Notes: generated from the sequence alone by a model not told the origin. A stretch of 9,491 bases of DNA from Athalassotoga sp964433875 (GCA_964433875.1 CAYSSO010000045.1:1-9491); one strand, 5' to 3'; positions 1 to 6,782 are shown, numbered from the stretch's first letter. Program-made: numbers and translations.

Positions 1-408
1 CGTGGTAAAGACGACCTTCACATCTGGATTTTCTTTTAACAATTTCTCGATCTGTTCAGGTCTTACGTAATCTCCCCACTCGATGTCCAACTCGATCATA
101 TTCGCATTGTATGCTTTACAGAGATCTGCCCATCTTTCACCGAATTTACCGCCTACAACTGCTATAACCTTGTCCCCAGGATTTACCGTGTTCGCCACCG
201 CTGCTTCCATTGCTCCTGTACCAGAAGAGGCCAAAATGAAAACATGTCCGTTAGTCCTGAAAACACTTTTTAAATCACTTGATGCCGTCTCTAACATTTT
301 TAAGAATTCTGGATTTCTGTGGTATAGAGTTTCACGTGCTCCTTCAAGCAAAACTTCTACCGGTACAGGTGTGGGCCCTGGAGTCATTATTCTTAATTTC
401 TTTATCAT
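1..408 (-). CDS. Class V aminotransferase (alanine-glyoxylate / serine-pyruvate type), N-terminal part, truncated by window edge
   Basis: This is the first 136 codons of a PLP-dependent fold-type I aminotransferase on the minus strand; the rest lies beyond position 1. The protein opens MIKKLRIMTPGPTPVPVEV, the TPGPTPVP start typical of the alanine-glyoxylate/serine-pyruvate aminotransferase group. It continues with HRNPEF (residues 30-35), the cofactor-phosphate loop SSGTGAME (61-68) and GGKFGERW (86-93). The Schiff-base lysine is expected near residue 190, outside the window. Family members move amino groups between alanine, serine or aspartate and glyoxylate or pyruvate in the cytoplasm; the exact substrate cannot be read from this part. 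The ATG at 408 is chosen because AGGAGG (417-422) sits 8 nt upstream. The gene is divergent from the lacI-type regulator. Family is confident, specificity is not. Confidence 0.9.
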   Translation of the reverse strand, partial: MIKKLRIMTPGPTPVPVEVLLEGARETLYHRNPEFLKMLETASSDLKSVFRTNGHVFILASSGTGAMEAAVANTVNPGDKVIAVVGGKFGERWADLCKAYNANMIELDIEWGDYVRPEQIEKLLKENPDVKVVFTT

Positions 409-416
409 GATGATCT

Positions 417-422
417 CCTCCT
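417..422 (-). promoter_or_regulatory. Shine-Dalgarno site of the aminotransferase
   Basis: AGGAGG on the minus strand, 8 nt before the ATG at 408. It fixes the start of the divergent aminotransferase. Confidence 0.8.
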
Positions 423-444
423 CTTTGCAGATCGTGCTAAATAA

Positions 445-476
445 ATTTTACCACTTTTTAAACCTTTACATGACAA
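445..476 (-). promoter_or_regulatory. Possible promoter of the aminotransferase gene
   Basis: On the minus strand an extended -10 (TGG followed by TAAAAT, positions 453 down to 445) lies about 37 bp upstream of the start codon. A TTGTCA element (476 down to 471) could be the -35, but the 20-bp spacer is longer than optimal, so the extended -10 may do most of the work. Predicted transcription start is near 438, giving a leader of about 30 nt that includes the AGGAGG site. Inferred from consensus only. Confidence 0.35.
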
Positions 477-625
477 AATAATTTTTCGTTTCAATTGTTT
501 GATCCATCTTGTACGAAATACAAATCTTTAACGACTGATGAAAAGATATTTTGAGAATCGCGAGATTAAATGACGTTAGAGTAGATTTTTAGTCAAAAAT
601 TGGCAAAATTCATCTGTAAACGAAT

Positions 626-654
626 TTGAAAAGATCTTTTGATATGATTATAAT
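626..654 (+). promoter_or_regulatory. Sigma-70-type promoter of the regulator/transport operon
   Basis: TTGAAA at 626-631 and TATAAT at 649-654 are separated by exactly 17 bp, a near-consensus housekeeping promoter. The expected start site is near 661, about 23 nt before the regulator's ATG at 684. The -10 overlaps the first bases of the operator at 653-668, so a bound repressor would block RNA polymerase. It probably drives the regulator, glycosidase, binding protein and permease genes, since no other convincing promoter was seen up to 6778. Confidence 0.8.
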
Positions 655-668
655 GTAATCGATTACAT
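653..668. promoter_or_regulatory. LacI-family operator, perfect 16-bp palindrome
   Basis: ATGTAATCGATTACAT reads identically on both strands and is centred on CpG at 660/661. LacI/GalR operators are even-numbered palindromes with a central CG, into which the hinge-helix leucine intercalates. The site begins inside the TATAAT -10 and covers the predicted start site, just upstream of a LacI-type gene. It is therefore very likely the autoregulatory operator of that gene. A 14-bp identical copy lies at 2013-2026. Confidence 0.8.
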
Positions 669-683
669 GAAGAGGTGTATTTG

Positions 684-1685
684 ATGACTATAAAAGATGT
701 TGCGAGGGCCGCAAATGTTTCTGTCGCGACAGTTTCAAGGGTGATAAACCGTCTCGGAAATGTAAATCCAGAAACTGAAAAGCGCGTTATCGAAACTATC
801 GAAAGGTTAAATTACTTTCCCAACCATTCTGCCAAGAGTCTCAGAACGAATTCGAGCAATGGAATAGGGATAATTATATCTCACGATCTCGATTATTTCA
901 TATCTTTTCCCTATTTTGTTGAGTTCATTCATGGAATGAGTTACGTACTTTCAGATCTTGATTATCATCTTGTTATCTCGACTGAAAAGAAAGGCAATGC
1001 CACCTCTTATCTCGAGATAGCAGCCAAAGGATTAGTTGACGGACTAATACTTTTCGATGTAATGGACGGAGATGAGAGGATCCTTGCTTTGAAAAAATTT
1101 GGAATACCGTTCGTTGTCATAGGGAGACCGAATAATGTCGGAATTTATGCATACGTTGATACGGACAATGAAAAGGGTGGATTTATAGCAACGGATCATC
1201 TTTTTGAGGTGGGATGTAAAAGGATTTTATTTATAAATGGGCCGAAAGGCCATGCCGCTACAAGATACAGACTGGCAGGGTATATAAGAGCCCACAAGGA
1301 GAAACACGTGGAATACGATGAACGTCTTGTGAAATATGTGGAAAAAAATTCAGACAGAGAGAACGGATATCTTCTTACAAAAGAAGCATTAAAAAGCATT
1401 TCCTTTGACGGGATCTTTGTGTCTGGTGACTTTATGGCAACCGGTGTGATTGCAGCCGTCGAAGAAGCAGGATTAAAGGTTGGAAAGGATATACCGATTG
1501 TAGGTTTTGATGATGTGCCTCTTTCTTCAATGGTAAATCCATCTCTTACGACTGTGAGACAGCCTATAAATGAAGTTGGAAAGAATGCGGCGACGATTCT
1601 GATAGACATGCTAAACGGCAAACCTGTAGAATCAAAGGTGCTCGATGTTTTCCTTGTCAGGAGAAATTCAACGGTTAGGGAGTGA
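684..1685 (+). CDS. LacI/GalR-family transcriptional regulator
   Basis: A 333-residue protein of normal LacI-family length. The N-terminal helix-turn-helix (residues 3-23, IKDVARAANVSVATVSRVIN) is followed by the hinge region (about 46-56, PNHSAKSLRTN) with the conserved leucine (L53) that wedges into the operator's central CpG. The rest is a periplasmic-binding-protein-like sensor domain, ending in the typical VGFDDVP segment (from residue 273) and NPSLTTVRQP. It probably represses its own operon until a sugar or sugar derivative binds. The ATG at 684 is preferred over in-frame GTG 675 and TTG 681: AGAGGT at 671-676 is 7 nt upstream and MTIKDVA is the family's usual start. The palindrome at 653-668 is its likely operator. 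The glycosidase starts 4 bp after its stop. The ligand is unknown; context suggests an alpha-glucan oligosaccharide. Confidence 0.93.
   Translation: MTIKDVARAANVSVATVSRVINRLGNVNPETEKRVIETIERLNYFPNHSAKSLRTNSSNGIGIIISHDLDYFISFPYFVEFIHGMSYVLSDLDYHLVISTEKKGNATSYLEIAAKGLVDGLILFDVMDGDERILALKKFGIPFVVIGRPNNVGIYAYVDTDNEKGGFIATDHLFEVGCKRILFINGPKGHAATRYRLAGYIRAHKEKHVEYDERLVKYVEKNSDRENGYLLTKEALKSISFDGIFVSGDFMATGVIAAVEEAGLKVGKDIPIVGFDDVPLSSMVNPSLTTVRQPINEVGKNAATILIDMLNGKPVESKVLDVFLVRRNSTVRE
1677..1682 (+). promoter_or_regulatory. Shine-Dalgarno site deciding the glycosidase start
   Basis: AGGGAG, within the last codons of the regulator gene, lies 7 nt before GTG 1690. No comparable site precedes the in-frame ATG at 1645, which would give a 15-residue extension overlapping the regulator. 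Confidence 0.7.
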
Positions 1686-1689
1686 TTAT

Positions 1690-3456
1690 GTGTACACTTT
1701 GAAATCCGGCAATTTAATGGTCTTAATAGGAGATAATGGATTTATCGATGGAAAAGCGGAAGGGCTTTATTACATGGACACAAGGATGGTTGGAAAAATT
1801 GTCCCACATATCTCGCAAAAATTCGATTTTCTGAGTTTGGGAGAATACAAAAATGATTCTATCTTTTTTTGGTTTATCGCCAAATCGCCTTCGAGTTTTC
1901 ACGACAAAGATCTGCTTTTGAAGGTTGAATACAAAGTTGACGGCCAAAAATTGAGTGTAAGTTATGATTTTTTAAATTATTCAAATGCAGAAATTTCTTT
2001 TTCCGTTAGAAATGTAATCGATTACACATTTAACGATATATTCGAAATAAGATCAGATAGGACGGAAAGAAGAGATGTCAAAGTTGAAAGAAAAGGAGAA
2101 GAAGAAATCGCAACGTACAAAAGCGAGTATTTAGAACATATGGTTGTTTTAAAGGGAAAGGATTCGGAAAAAGTAAAGATCCGTCCAAAAGATCACGCTA
2201 AGATTTCTTTCGATATTTTTCCTTACGTTAAATTCAAAAGGCAGACTTACGGCACAGAACTTTTTTCGATCAAGCAAAAAAGGGTAGAAATTGCTCTCAA
2301 CAAAAAAGGTTCTGCAATGATAAAGCATGCCATCGAAGACGTGAAAATGCTTTTGATGGAGACCAAATACGGTTATTTCCCGGCCGCCGGCCTTCCGTGG
2401 TTTGCCACTATTTTTGGAAGAGACTCGATTGTCTTTGCGATCCAGACAATGGATATCTTTCCAGAACTTTCCCACGATATTTTGAAGATACTATCTTTGA
2501 CACAGTCTCGTGAAAGAGACGACGAAAGGGATGCCATGCCGGGCAAGATCATCCACGAAATAAGAGTTGGAGAATATGCTTTATCTGGGAAAGTGCCTTT
2601 TTCAGCATATTATGGAAGTATAGACGCAACCCCCCTCTTTTTGATGGCAGTTGGAAGGTATCAAAAAATGTACGGAAAGGTCTTCGATGATTTAAAAGAA
2701 TCCATAGATTTGGCCGCAAAATATTTAGATGAAAATGTTGATTCGCGCGGTTATCTCTATTACAGGTCTAAATCCTCTAACGGCCTTTCCAATCAGGGAT
2801 GGAAAGATTCCGGAGACTCTGTAGTCTTTGCGAATGGTAAAATGGCCAAACCACCGGTTAAACTCGTCGAAGTTCAGGCATATCTTTACGAGGCATATAT
2901 GACGCTCTCAAAGTTTTACAGTGGAACGATGTCGAAATATTTTCTTGATAAGGCGCTCTCTTTAAAGAAGAACTTTAACGAGGATTTCTGGATGGAAAAG
3001 GAAAAATTTTTCGCCCTTGCCATAGACGGTAATGGAGATCGCGTTGATTCTGTAACTTCAAATCCCGGCCATTGCCTGATGAGCGGGATTATCGATGACG
3101 ATAGGGCATATCTTGTGTCAAAAAGGCTTATGGAGCCAGATATGTTTACAGGATGGGGCATAAGGACTATGTCCTCAAAGATGGCGGCATACAATCCAAT
3201 TGCCTATCATAACGGATCTGTATGGCCTCATGACACATCGATAATAGCGCTTGGAATGTATGAAAGAGGTTTCAAGAAAGAATCGCGGAAGTTATCGAGG
3301 GCACTTTTTAAGGCGGCGCGCCATTTCAAATGGAGATTGCCAGAATTATTCGGCGGGAATGAATATTTGGTTCCTTACCCGGTTGCATGTTCACCTCAAC
3401 TCTGGTCGGTAGGAGCCGAATTTGTAATATCAAAAATTTTAAAGGAGGGATTTTAG
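1690..3456 (+). CDS. Amylo-alpha-1,6-glucosidase / glycogen-debranching-enzyme-like glycosidase
   Basis: A 588-residue cytoplasmic protein (no signal peptide) of the GDB1-type family. The N-terminal beta-rich domain (about 1-200) opens with LKSGNLMVLIGDNG and GLYYMDTRM, as in family members. The C-terminal (alpha/alpha)6-barrel carries PWFATIFGRDS (around D245), PGKIIHEIR (284-292), WKDSGDS (371-377), NGSVWPHDTSI (508-518) and LPELFGG (from 550). By analogy with related barrels, D373 and E552 are candidate catalytic acids; this is inference. Members cleave alpha-1,6-linked glucose at branch points, but some relatives act on other glucosides. At 588 residues it is somewhat shorter than many relatives (about 650-700). 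The GTG at 1690 is chosen from the AGGGAG at 1677-1682 and the fit to the family N-terminus. It sits between the regulator and binding protein and likely processes the imported sugar. A second operator copy lies within it (2012-2026). Confidence 0.87.
   Translation: MYTLKSGNLMVLIGDNGFIDGKAEGLYYMDTRMVGKIVPHISQKFDFLSLGEYKNDSIFFWFIAKSPSSFHDKDLLLKVEYKVDGQKLSVSYDFLNYSNAEISFSVRNVIDYTFNDIFEIRSDRTERRDVKVERKGEEEIATYKSEYLEHMVVLKGKDSEKVKIRPKDHAKISFDIFPYVKFKRQTYGTELFSIKQKRVEIALNKKGSAMIKHAIEDVKMLLMETKYGYFPAAGLPWFATIFGRDSIVFAIQTMDIFPELSHDILKILSLTQSRERDDERDAMPGKIIHEIRVGEYALSGKVPFSAYYGSIDATPLFLMAVGRYQKMYGKVFDDLKESIDLAAKYLDENVDSRGYLYYRSKSSNGLSNQGWKDSGDSVVFANGKMAKPPVKLVEVQAYLYEAYMTLSKFYSGTMSKYFLDKALSLKKNFNEDFWMEKEKFFALAIDGNGDRVDSVTSNPGHCLMSGIIDDDRAYLVSKRLMEPDMFTGWGIRTMSSKMAAYNPIAYHNGSVWPHDTSIIALGMYERGFKKESRKLSRALFKAARHFKWRLPELFGGNEYLVPYPVACSPQLWSVGAEFVISKILKEGF
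2012..2026. promoter_or_regulatory. Candidate auxiliary LacI operator inside the glycosidase gene
   Basis: ATGTAATCGATTACA matches 15 consecutive bases of the promoter operator at 653-667, including the full 14-bp palindrome TGTAATCGATTACA (2013-2026) centred on CpG. It lies over codons 108-113 (N V I D Y T) of the glycosidase. The centres of the two sites are 1,359 bp apart. It could serve as a downstream operator for looping or as an elongation roadblock, as known for lacO2 in the E. coli lac operon. The sequence identity is seen directly; function is inferred. Confidence 0.5.
3443..3448 (+). promoter_or_regulatory. Shine-Dalgarno site deciding the binding-protein start
   Basis: AGGAGG, within the last glycosidase codons, lies 7 nt before GTG 3456. 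It selects that GTG over the in-frame ATG at 3387, which would put 23 extra residues in front of the signal peptide. Confidence 0.85.
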
Positions 3457-4691
3457 TGAAAAGTAGAGTATTTCTTCTGGTCATCGGACTGATGTCAGTA
3501 CTCTCTGTTGGACTCTTTGCGGTGACGGTCGTAACTCTCGGTGGATGGGTTTCATCTCCTGTTGAGCAACAGGCTATGGAAAATGTTGTTAATGCATTCA
3601 ATCAAAAATATGCAGGTCAGATAGAATTGAAATACCAGCCAATCCCGGGTGATTACCTTGTAAAATTGACAAGCGAACTTTCTGCAGGCACAGCCCCAGA
3701 CATTTTCTACCTTGATTCGTCATATGCGCAACAGTTCATAAGATCTGGTGCCATATATCCTCTCGATTACTTTGTAAAAAAATACGATTTCCCTGTTTCA
3801 GATTTTGCAACCTCTTTGCTTCAGCCCTTTGAATACAATGGCCACATATATGGATTTCCAAAGGATTTCTCCACTTTGGCACTTTTTTACAACAAAGATA
3901 TCTTTGACAAATACAATGTACCTTATCCGACAGATAACTGGACATGGCAGGATATGCTTGATGCCGCACAAAAATTGAACCATCCTCAGGACGGAATCTA
4001 CGCTCTTTCTTTGAGCCCGAATGCCCTTGATCGTGTGATGCCATTTATATTCCAAAATGGTGGAGAAGTTGTCAATTCTCAAATGCAACCAGTCCTCAAT
4101 TCTCCACAAGCAATTCAAGCAATAAAATTCTACTTTGATCTTCACAACAAGTACCATGTAGCAATTCAACCTTCCGATGTTGGTGCTGGATGGAATGGAG
4201 ATGCATTCGGACGTGGTAAGGTTGCCATGATAATGGAAGGACCGTGGGCATATTCCTTCCTTAAAGAGACATATCCACAGATAAATTTTGGGATGACCGT
4301 AATGCCCATGGAAAAGACACGCGCGACGATGATATACACCGTTTGCTATGCCATGTCGAGAAGTACGCCTGACAAGGATGCCGCTTGGAAGGCAATGGAA
4401 TTCCTTCTTACAGATGGAATGAAGATCTTCACCGAAAAACTTGGAGTTATCCCGACGAGATTTTCAATCCAAAAATCCGAGAATGTCTTTGAGAATCCGG
4501 CCGACAAAGTCTTCGTCGAACAGGTAGGTTACGGCCATGGATGGTTCATACCCACTCCGAGTGGTAATTCTTCAAAATTGCTCGATAACATAAACAGCGA
4601 ACTTTACAATATATGGCAGGATAAAGTAACGGTAGATCAAGCGGTGAATTACATAACACAAAATTGGAATAACTGGGCTTCTCAACAATAA
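3456..4691 (+). CDS. Carbohydrate ABC transporter, extracellular solute-binding protein (family 1)
   Basis: A 411-residue MalE/UgpB-like binding protein that captures a sugar outside the membrane and delivers it to the permeases downstream. The signal peptide is clear: positively charged MKSR, a hydrophobic stretch (5-18), and a probable cleavage after GLFA (residue 22), leaving VTVVTLGGW. There is no lipobox cysteine, so it is likely free in a periplasm rather than lipid-anchored; this fits a bacterium with an outer sheath or membrane. Family features include ELSAGTAPDIFYLDS, GKVAMIMEGPWAY and many aromatic residues suited to sugar stacking. The GTG start shares its G with the glycosidase's TAG stop (1-nt overlap), indicating coupled translation. 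A perfect stem-loop terminator follows the stop. The substrate is not readable; an alpha-glucan oligosaccharide is suggested by the linked glycosidase. Confidence 0.93.
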   Translation: MKSRVFLLVIGLMSVLSVGLFAVTVVTLGGWVSSPVEQQAMENVVNAFNQKYAGQIELKYQPIPGDYLVKLTSELSAGTAPDIFYLDSSYAQQFIRSGAIYPLDYFVKKYDFPVSDFATSLLQPFEYNGHIYGFPKDFSTLALFYNKDIFDKYNVPYPTDNWTWQDMLDAAQKLNHPQDGIYALSLSPNALDRVMPFIFQNGGEVVNSQMQPVLNSPQAIQAIKFYFDLHNKYHVAIQPSDVGAGWNGDAFGRGKVAMIMEGPWAYSFLKETYPQINFGMTVMPMEKTRATMIYTVCYAMSRSTPDKDAAWKAMEFLLTDGMKIFTEKLGVIPTRFSIQKSENVFENPADKVFVEQVGYGHGWFIPTPSGNSSKLLDNINSELYNIWQDKVTVDQAVNYITQNWNNWASQQ

Positions 4692-4694
4692 ATT

Positions 4695-4722
4695 CAGGGA
4701 GGTTTAAACCTCCCTGTTTTTT
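4695..4722 (+). terminator. Intrinsic terminator between binding protein and permease genes
   Basis: A perfect 22-nt inverted repeat (4695-4716) forms a stem from CAGGGAGG and CCTCCCTG around TTTAAA, and is followed by six T residues (4717-4722). It begins 3 nt after the binding-protein stop. Placed inside an operon, it probably terminates part of the transcripts and/or protects the upstream mRNA end, giving more binding protein than permease. The ribosome-binding site of the next gene starts right after the T-run. Confidence 0.85.
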
Positions 4723-4728
4723 GAGGTG
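4723..4728 (+). promoter_or_regulatory. Shine-Dalgarno site of the MalF-type permease
   Basis: GAGGTG lies 5 nt before the TTG start at 4734 and directly abuts the terminator's T-run. It supports the unusual TTG start. Confidence 0.7.
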
Positions 4729-4733
4729 ATATT

Positions 4734-5888
4734 TTGAGAAAAATAAGAGAGTGGATTGCGGGCTATCTTTTTATATTGCCGATAATAATCGTAATAGGAG
4801 TCTTCGTTATATATCCTATATTTGCATCGATTTATTACAGTTTCACAAATTACAATCCTCTGCGCCAGATGGAGTATAAAAATACTTTCAATCTTCAAGA
4901 TCAATTAGAACAGTACCTGCTTATTTTCAGCATGAAGAACCTCAGCGCAAAGGATCTACTTTCCCAGTTTGATCCTGCCGATTTCATACAAACCCAGTTG
5001 GGGATAAAACTCAACAAAGATCAAAGGGAGATTATAGAAAAATATTTTGATTCGCAAAAGTTAATTGAAGATTTCGTTGATTTGAAAACGAACAAAAGAA
5101 TGAATGGATCTCAATTCATGTCAGAGTACATGTCAAAGTACAAAGGAATGTTTTCGGGATACATGCCCGAATGGGTGGGATTGAAGAACTTTTATCAGAT
5201 GGTGAATGATCCCCTCTTCTGGAAAACTTTGTGGAATTCGATCTTTTTTTCGATAATCGTTACTCCAATTCAAACCTTTATAGCACTTTTGCTTGCCGTA
5301 GCCGCGAATCAGAAAATCAGGGGTATAAAGTTTTTCAAATTGAGTTTTTACATCCCATCTATAACATCTTCTGCCGCAATCTCGATGTTATTCATGTTGC
5401 TTTATGCCAAACCGGGAATAATAAACAGATTTTTAGGATTTATTGGAATTTCTCCAATCGATTGGCTTTCAAACACATCAACTGCTCTTCCTGCGGTAAT
5501 GGCTATGAATATATGGACAACGGCAGGGTATTTCATGATAGTTTTTCTTGCCGGACTTCAAAATATTCCAAAAGATCTCATAGAGGCTTCTGAACTCGAT
5601 GGAGCGACGGGGTGGACAAGATTTTGGAAGATAATAATGCCGCTTGTAAAACCTCAGATCTCTTACGTTGTAACACTCGGACTTATTGGCACTCTTCAGG
5701 TTTTTGATCAGATATATTTTCTTATCCAAAATCAGCAAAATTACACGACGGCAATGTACATATATGTCAATGCCTTTAATTACAATCAGATGGGATATGC
5801 GTCGGCAATAGCGGTATTCTTCCTTGCATTCATAATGGTATTGACCTTGATTCAAAGAAAAGTTGTTAAAGAAGAAAGTTACTTCTGA
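4734..5888 (+). CDS. Carbohydrate ABC transporter permease (MalF/UgpA type) with enlarged first periplasmic loop
   Basis: A 384-residue inner-membrane permease, half of the import channel with the next gene product. TM1 spans about 10-36. The family core resumes at WVGLKNFYQMVNDPLFWKTL (147-166), followed by helices near 168-192, 203-223, 254-275, 308-330 and 355-376. The cytoplasmic EAA loop that docks the ATPase is at 284-305 (EASELDGATGWTRFWKIIMP). Ordinary UgpA-like permeases are about 290-310 residues. The difference is a charged, probably helical insertion of roughly 100 residues (about 45-145) between TM1 and the VGLKNF segment. E. coli MalF has a periplasmic P2 domain that contacts the binding protein, so a similar role is possible. 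The TTG start is supported by GAGGTG 5 nt upstream. No ATPase gene is adjacent. Confidence 0.92.
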   Translation: MRKIREWIAGYLFILPIIIVIGVFVIYPIFASIYYSFTNYNPLRQMEYKNTFNLQDQLEQYLLIFSMKNLSAKDLLSQFDPADFIQTQLGIKLNKDQREIIEKYFDSQKLIEDFVDLKTNKRMNGSQFMSEYMSKYKGMFSGYMPEWVGLKNFYQMVNDPLFWKTLWNSIFFSIIVTPIQTFIALLLAVAANQKIRGIKFFKLSFYIPSITSSAAISMLFMLLYAKPGIINRFLGFIGISPIDWLSNTSTALPAVMAMNIWTTAGYFMIVFLAGLQNIPKDLIEASELDGATGWTRFWKIIMPLVKPQISYVVTLGLIGTLQVFDQIYFLIQNQQNYTTAMYIYVNAFNYNQMGYASAIAVFFLAFIMVLTLIQRKVVKEESYF

Positions 5889-5896
5889 GGTGGATC

Positions 5897-6778
5897 ATGA
5901 GAAAATGGGAAATTGCAAGAAAAATTTCTTACATCATCTTGATAATTTACGCGATAATATCTCTTACACCTTTTATATGGGCATTTCTTGTCTCTGTCGC
6001 GCCGATGAATTACATTCTTAACGGGAAACCTACCGGAGTCAATATAATGCAATGGCCTCCGGAAATAAATATCTTCAAAATCCCACCAGAAGTTTTTGGC
6101 GCTCCGTCGACTCTTTCAAATTACGGACAGGTCTTTACCGTAACACCTTACGCAAGATGGATTTTGAATACGATAATATACGCGGGATTTGTAACTTTAG
6201 GAAATTTGATCCTCGATGCGATGGCAGGATACGCCTTTGCAAAGTTAAGGTTCCCCGGCCGGAACTACATCTTTACTTTGCTCCTTGGAACCCTTATGGT
6301 ACCATTTCCAGTTACCATAATACCCGTCTACAATTTGCTCGTCAATTTTAACCTTGTGAATACCTATATGGGACTCATTTTTCCAAAGGTGGCATCGGTG
6401 ACAGGGCTTTTTCTCATGAGACAGTTTTACATGTCAATACCGGATGAACTTGATGAAGCCGCAAAGGTCGACGGTGCTGGAATCTTCAGAAGGTTCTGGC
6501 AAATAGACTCTCCGGTTGCACTTCCAGCATTTGCAACTCTCGCTATATACACCTTTATGGGAACGTGGAATGATTTCTTCTGGCCTTTGATAGTAACATC
6601 CAATAAAGATATGTTCACACTTGCGATGGGACTTAATTATTTTAGAACCTCGTATTACACATTCTGGCAACTTATGATGGCCGCATCTCTGCTTATGACC
6701 ATTCCGATGATAATAATATTTCTTTCATTTCAGAGATATTTTGTCGAGACCTCCACATCCAGCGCAGTAAAGGGATGA
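5897..6778 (+). CDS. Carbohydrate ABC transporter permease (MalG/UgpE type)
   Basis: A 293-residue inner-membrane permease of normal length for the MalG group, partner of the preceding permease. TM1 is about 10-34, and further hydrophobic helices follow through to about 260-280. The EAA loop is clear at 187-206 (EAAKVDGAGIFRRFWQIDSP). FMGTWNDFFWPLI, typical of MalG-type permeases, follows. The start ATG is 8 bp after the upstream stop, with GAGGTG (5887-5892) overlapping that stop, so the two permeases are probably translated in tandem and in balance. The C-terminus ends in a short tail after QRYFVE. No ATP-binding subunit follows; a shared MsmK/MalK-type ATPase elsewhere in the genome is the likely energiser. 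Confidence 0.94.
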   Translation: MRKWEIARKISYIILIIYAIISLTPFIWAFLVSVAPMNYILNGKPTGVNIMQWPPEINIFKIPPEVFGAPSTLSNYGQVFTVTPYARWILNTIIYAGFVTLGNLILDAMAGYAFAKLRFPGRNYIFTLLLGTLMVPFPVTIIPVYNLLVNFNLVNTYMGLIFPKVASVTGLFLMRQFYMSIPDELDEAAKVDGAGIFRRFWQIDSPVALPAFATLAIYTFMGTWNDFFWPLIVTSNKDMFTLAMGLNYFRTSYYTFWQLMMAASLLMTIPMIIIFLSFQRYFVETSTSSAVKG

Positions 6779-6782
6779 AATG

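Larger units (their letters stand above)
409..683. other. Divergent intergenic region
   Basis: This 275-bp region separates the divergent aminotransferase and lacI-type regulator. Its right third holds a strong promoter and a palindromic operator (annotated separately), and its left third holds the likely aminotransferase promoter. The middle (about 480-620) has no convincing gene or RNA. It contains only a weak imperfect palindrome around 556-567 (AATCGCGAGATT, 10 of 12 positions symmetric, centred on CG), too weak to call an operator. Confidence 0.7.

Noticed and set aside
83..481. Open frame of 132 codons on the plus strand.
   Set aside because: It lies antisense over the aminotransferase, whose minus-strand frame has clear family motifs and a strong ribosome-binding site. 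The plus-strand frame is a shadow.
556..567. Imperfect palindrome AATCGCGAGATT in the divergent intergenic region, centred on CG and 99 bp from the main operator.
   Set aside because: Two of six base pairs-worth of positions break symmetry (10 of 12 match) and the half-site spacing differs from the operator. Too weak to claim as a regulator site.
1196..1621. 141-codon minus-strand frame within the regulator gene, and similar antisense frames in the permease and mutase genes.
   Set aside because: These frames mirror confident plus-strand genes, have no recognisable motifs and no convincing ribosome-binding sites.
1645..1689. In-frame ATG at 1645 as the start of the glycosidase, overlapping the regulator by 41 nt.
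   Set aside because: No ribosome-binding site precedes it and the 15 extra residues do not fit the family N-terminus. GTG 1690 has AGGGAG at 7 nt.
3387..3455. In-frame ATG at 3387 as the start of the binding protein.
   Set aside because: It would place 23 hydrophilic residues before the signal peptide. GTG 3456 has AGGAGG at 7 nt and starts exactly at the signal peptide.
5454..5465. Palindrome CCAATCGATTGG inside the first permease gene, sharing the AATCGATT core with the operators.
   Set aside because: A 12-bp palindrome is expected a few times by chance in a window this size, and the outer bases differ from the operator half-sites (TGTA versus CC). Not called a third operator.
5231..5593. 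120-codon plus-strand frame within the first permease gene.
   Set aside because: It is an out-of-frame shadow of a permease with clear membrane helices and EAA loop; its translation shows no family features.
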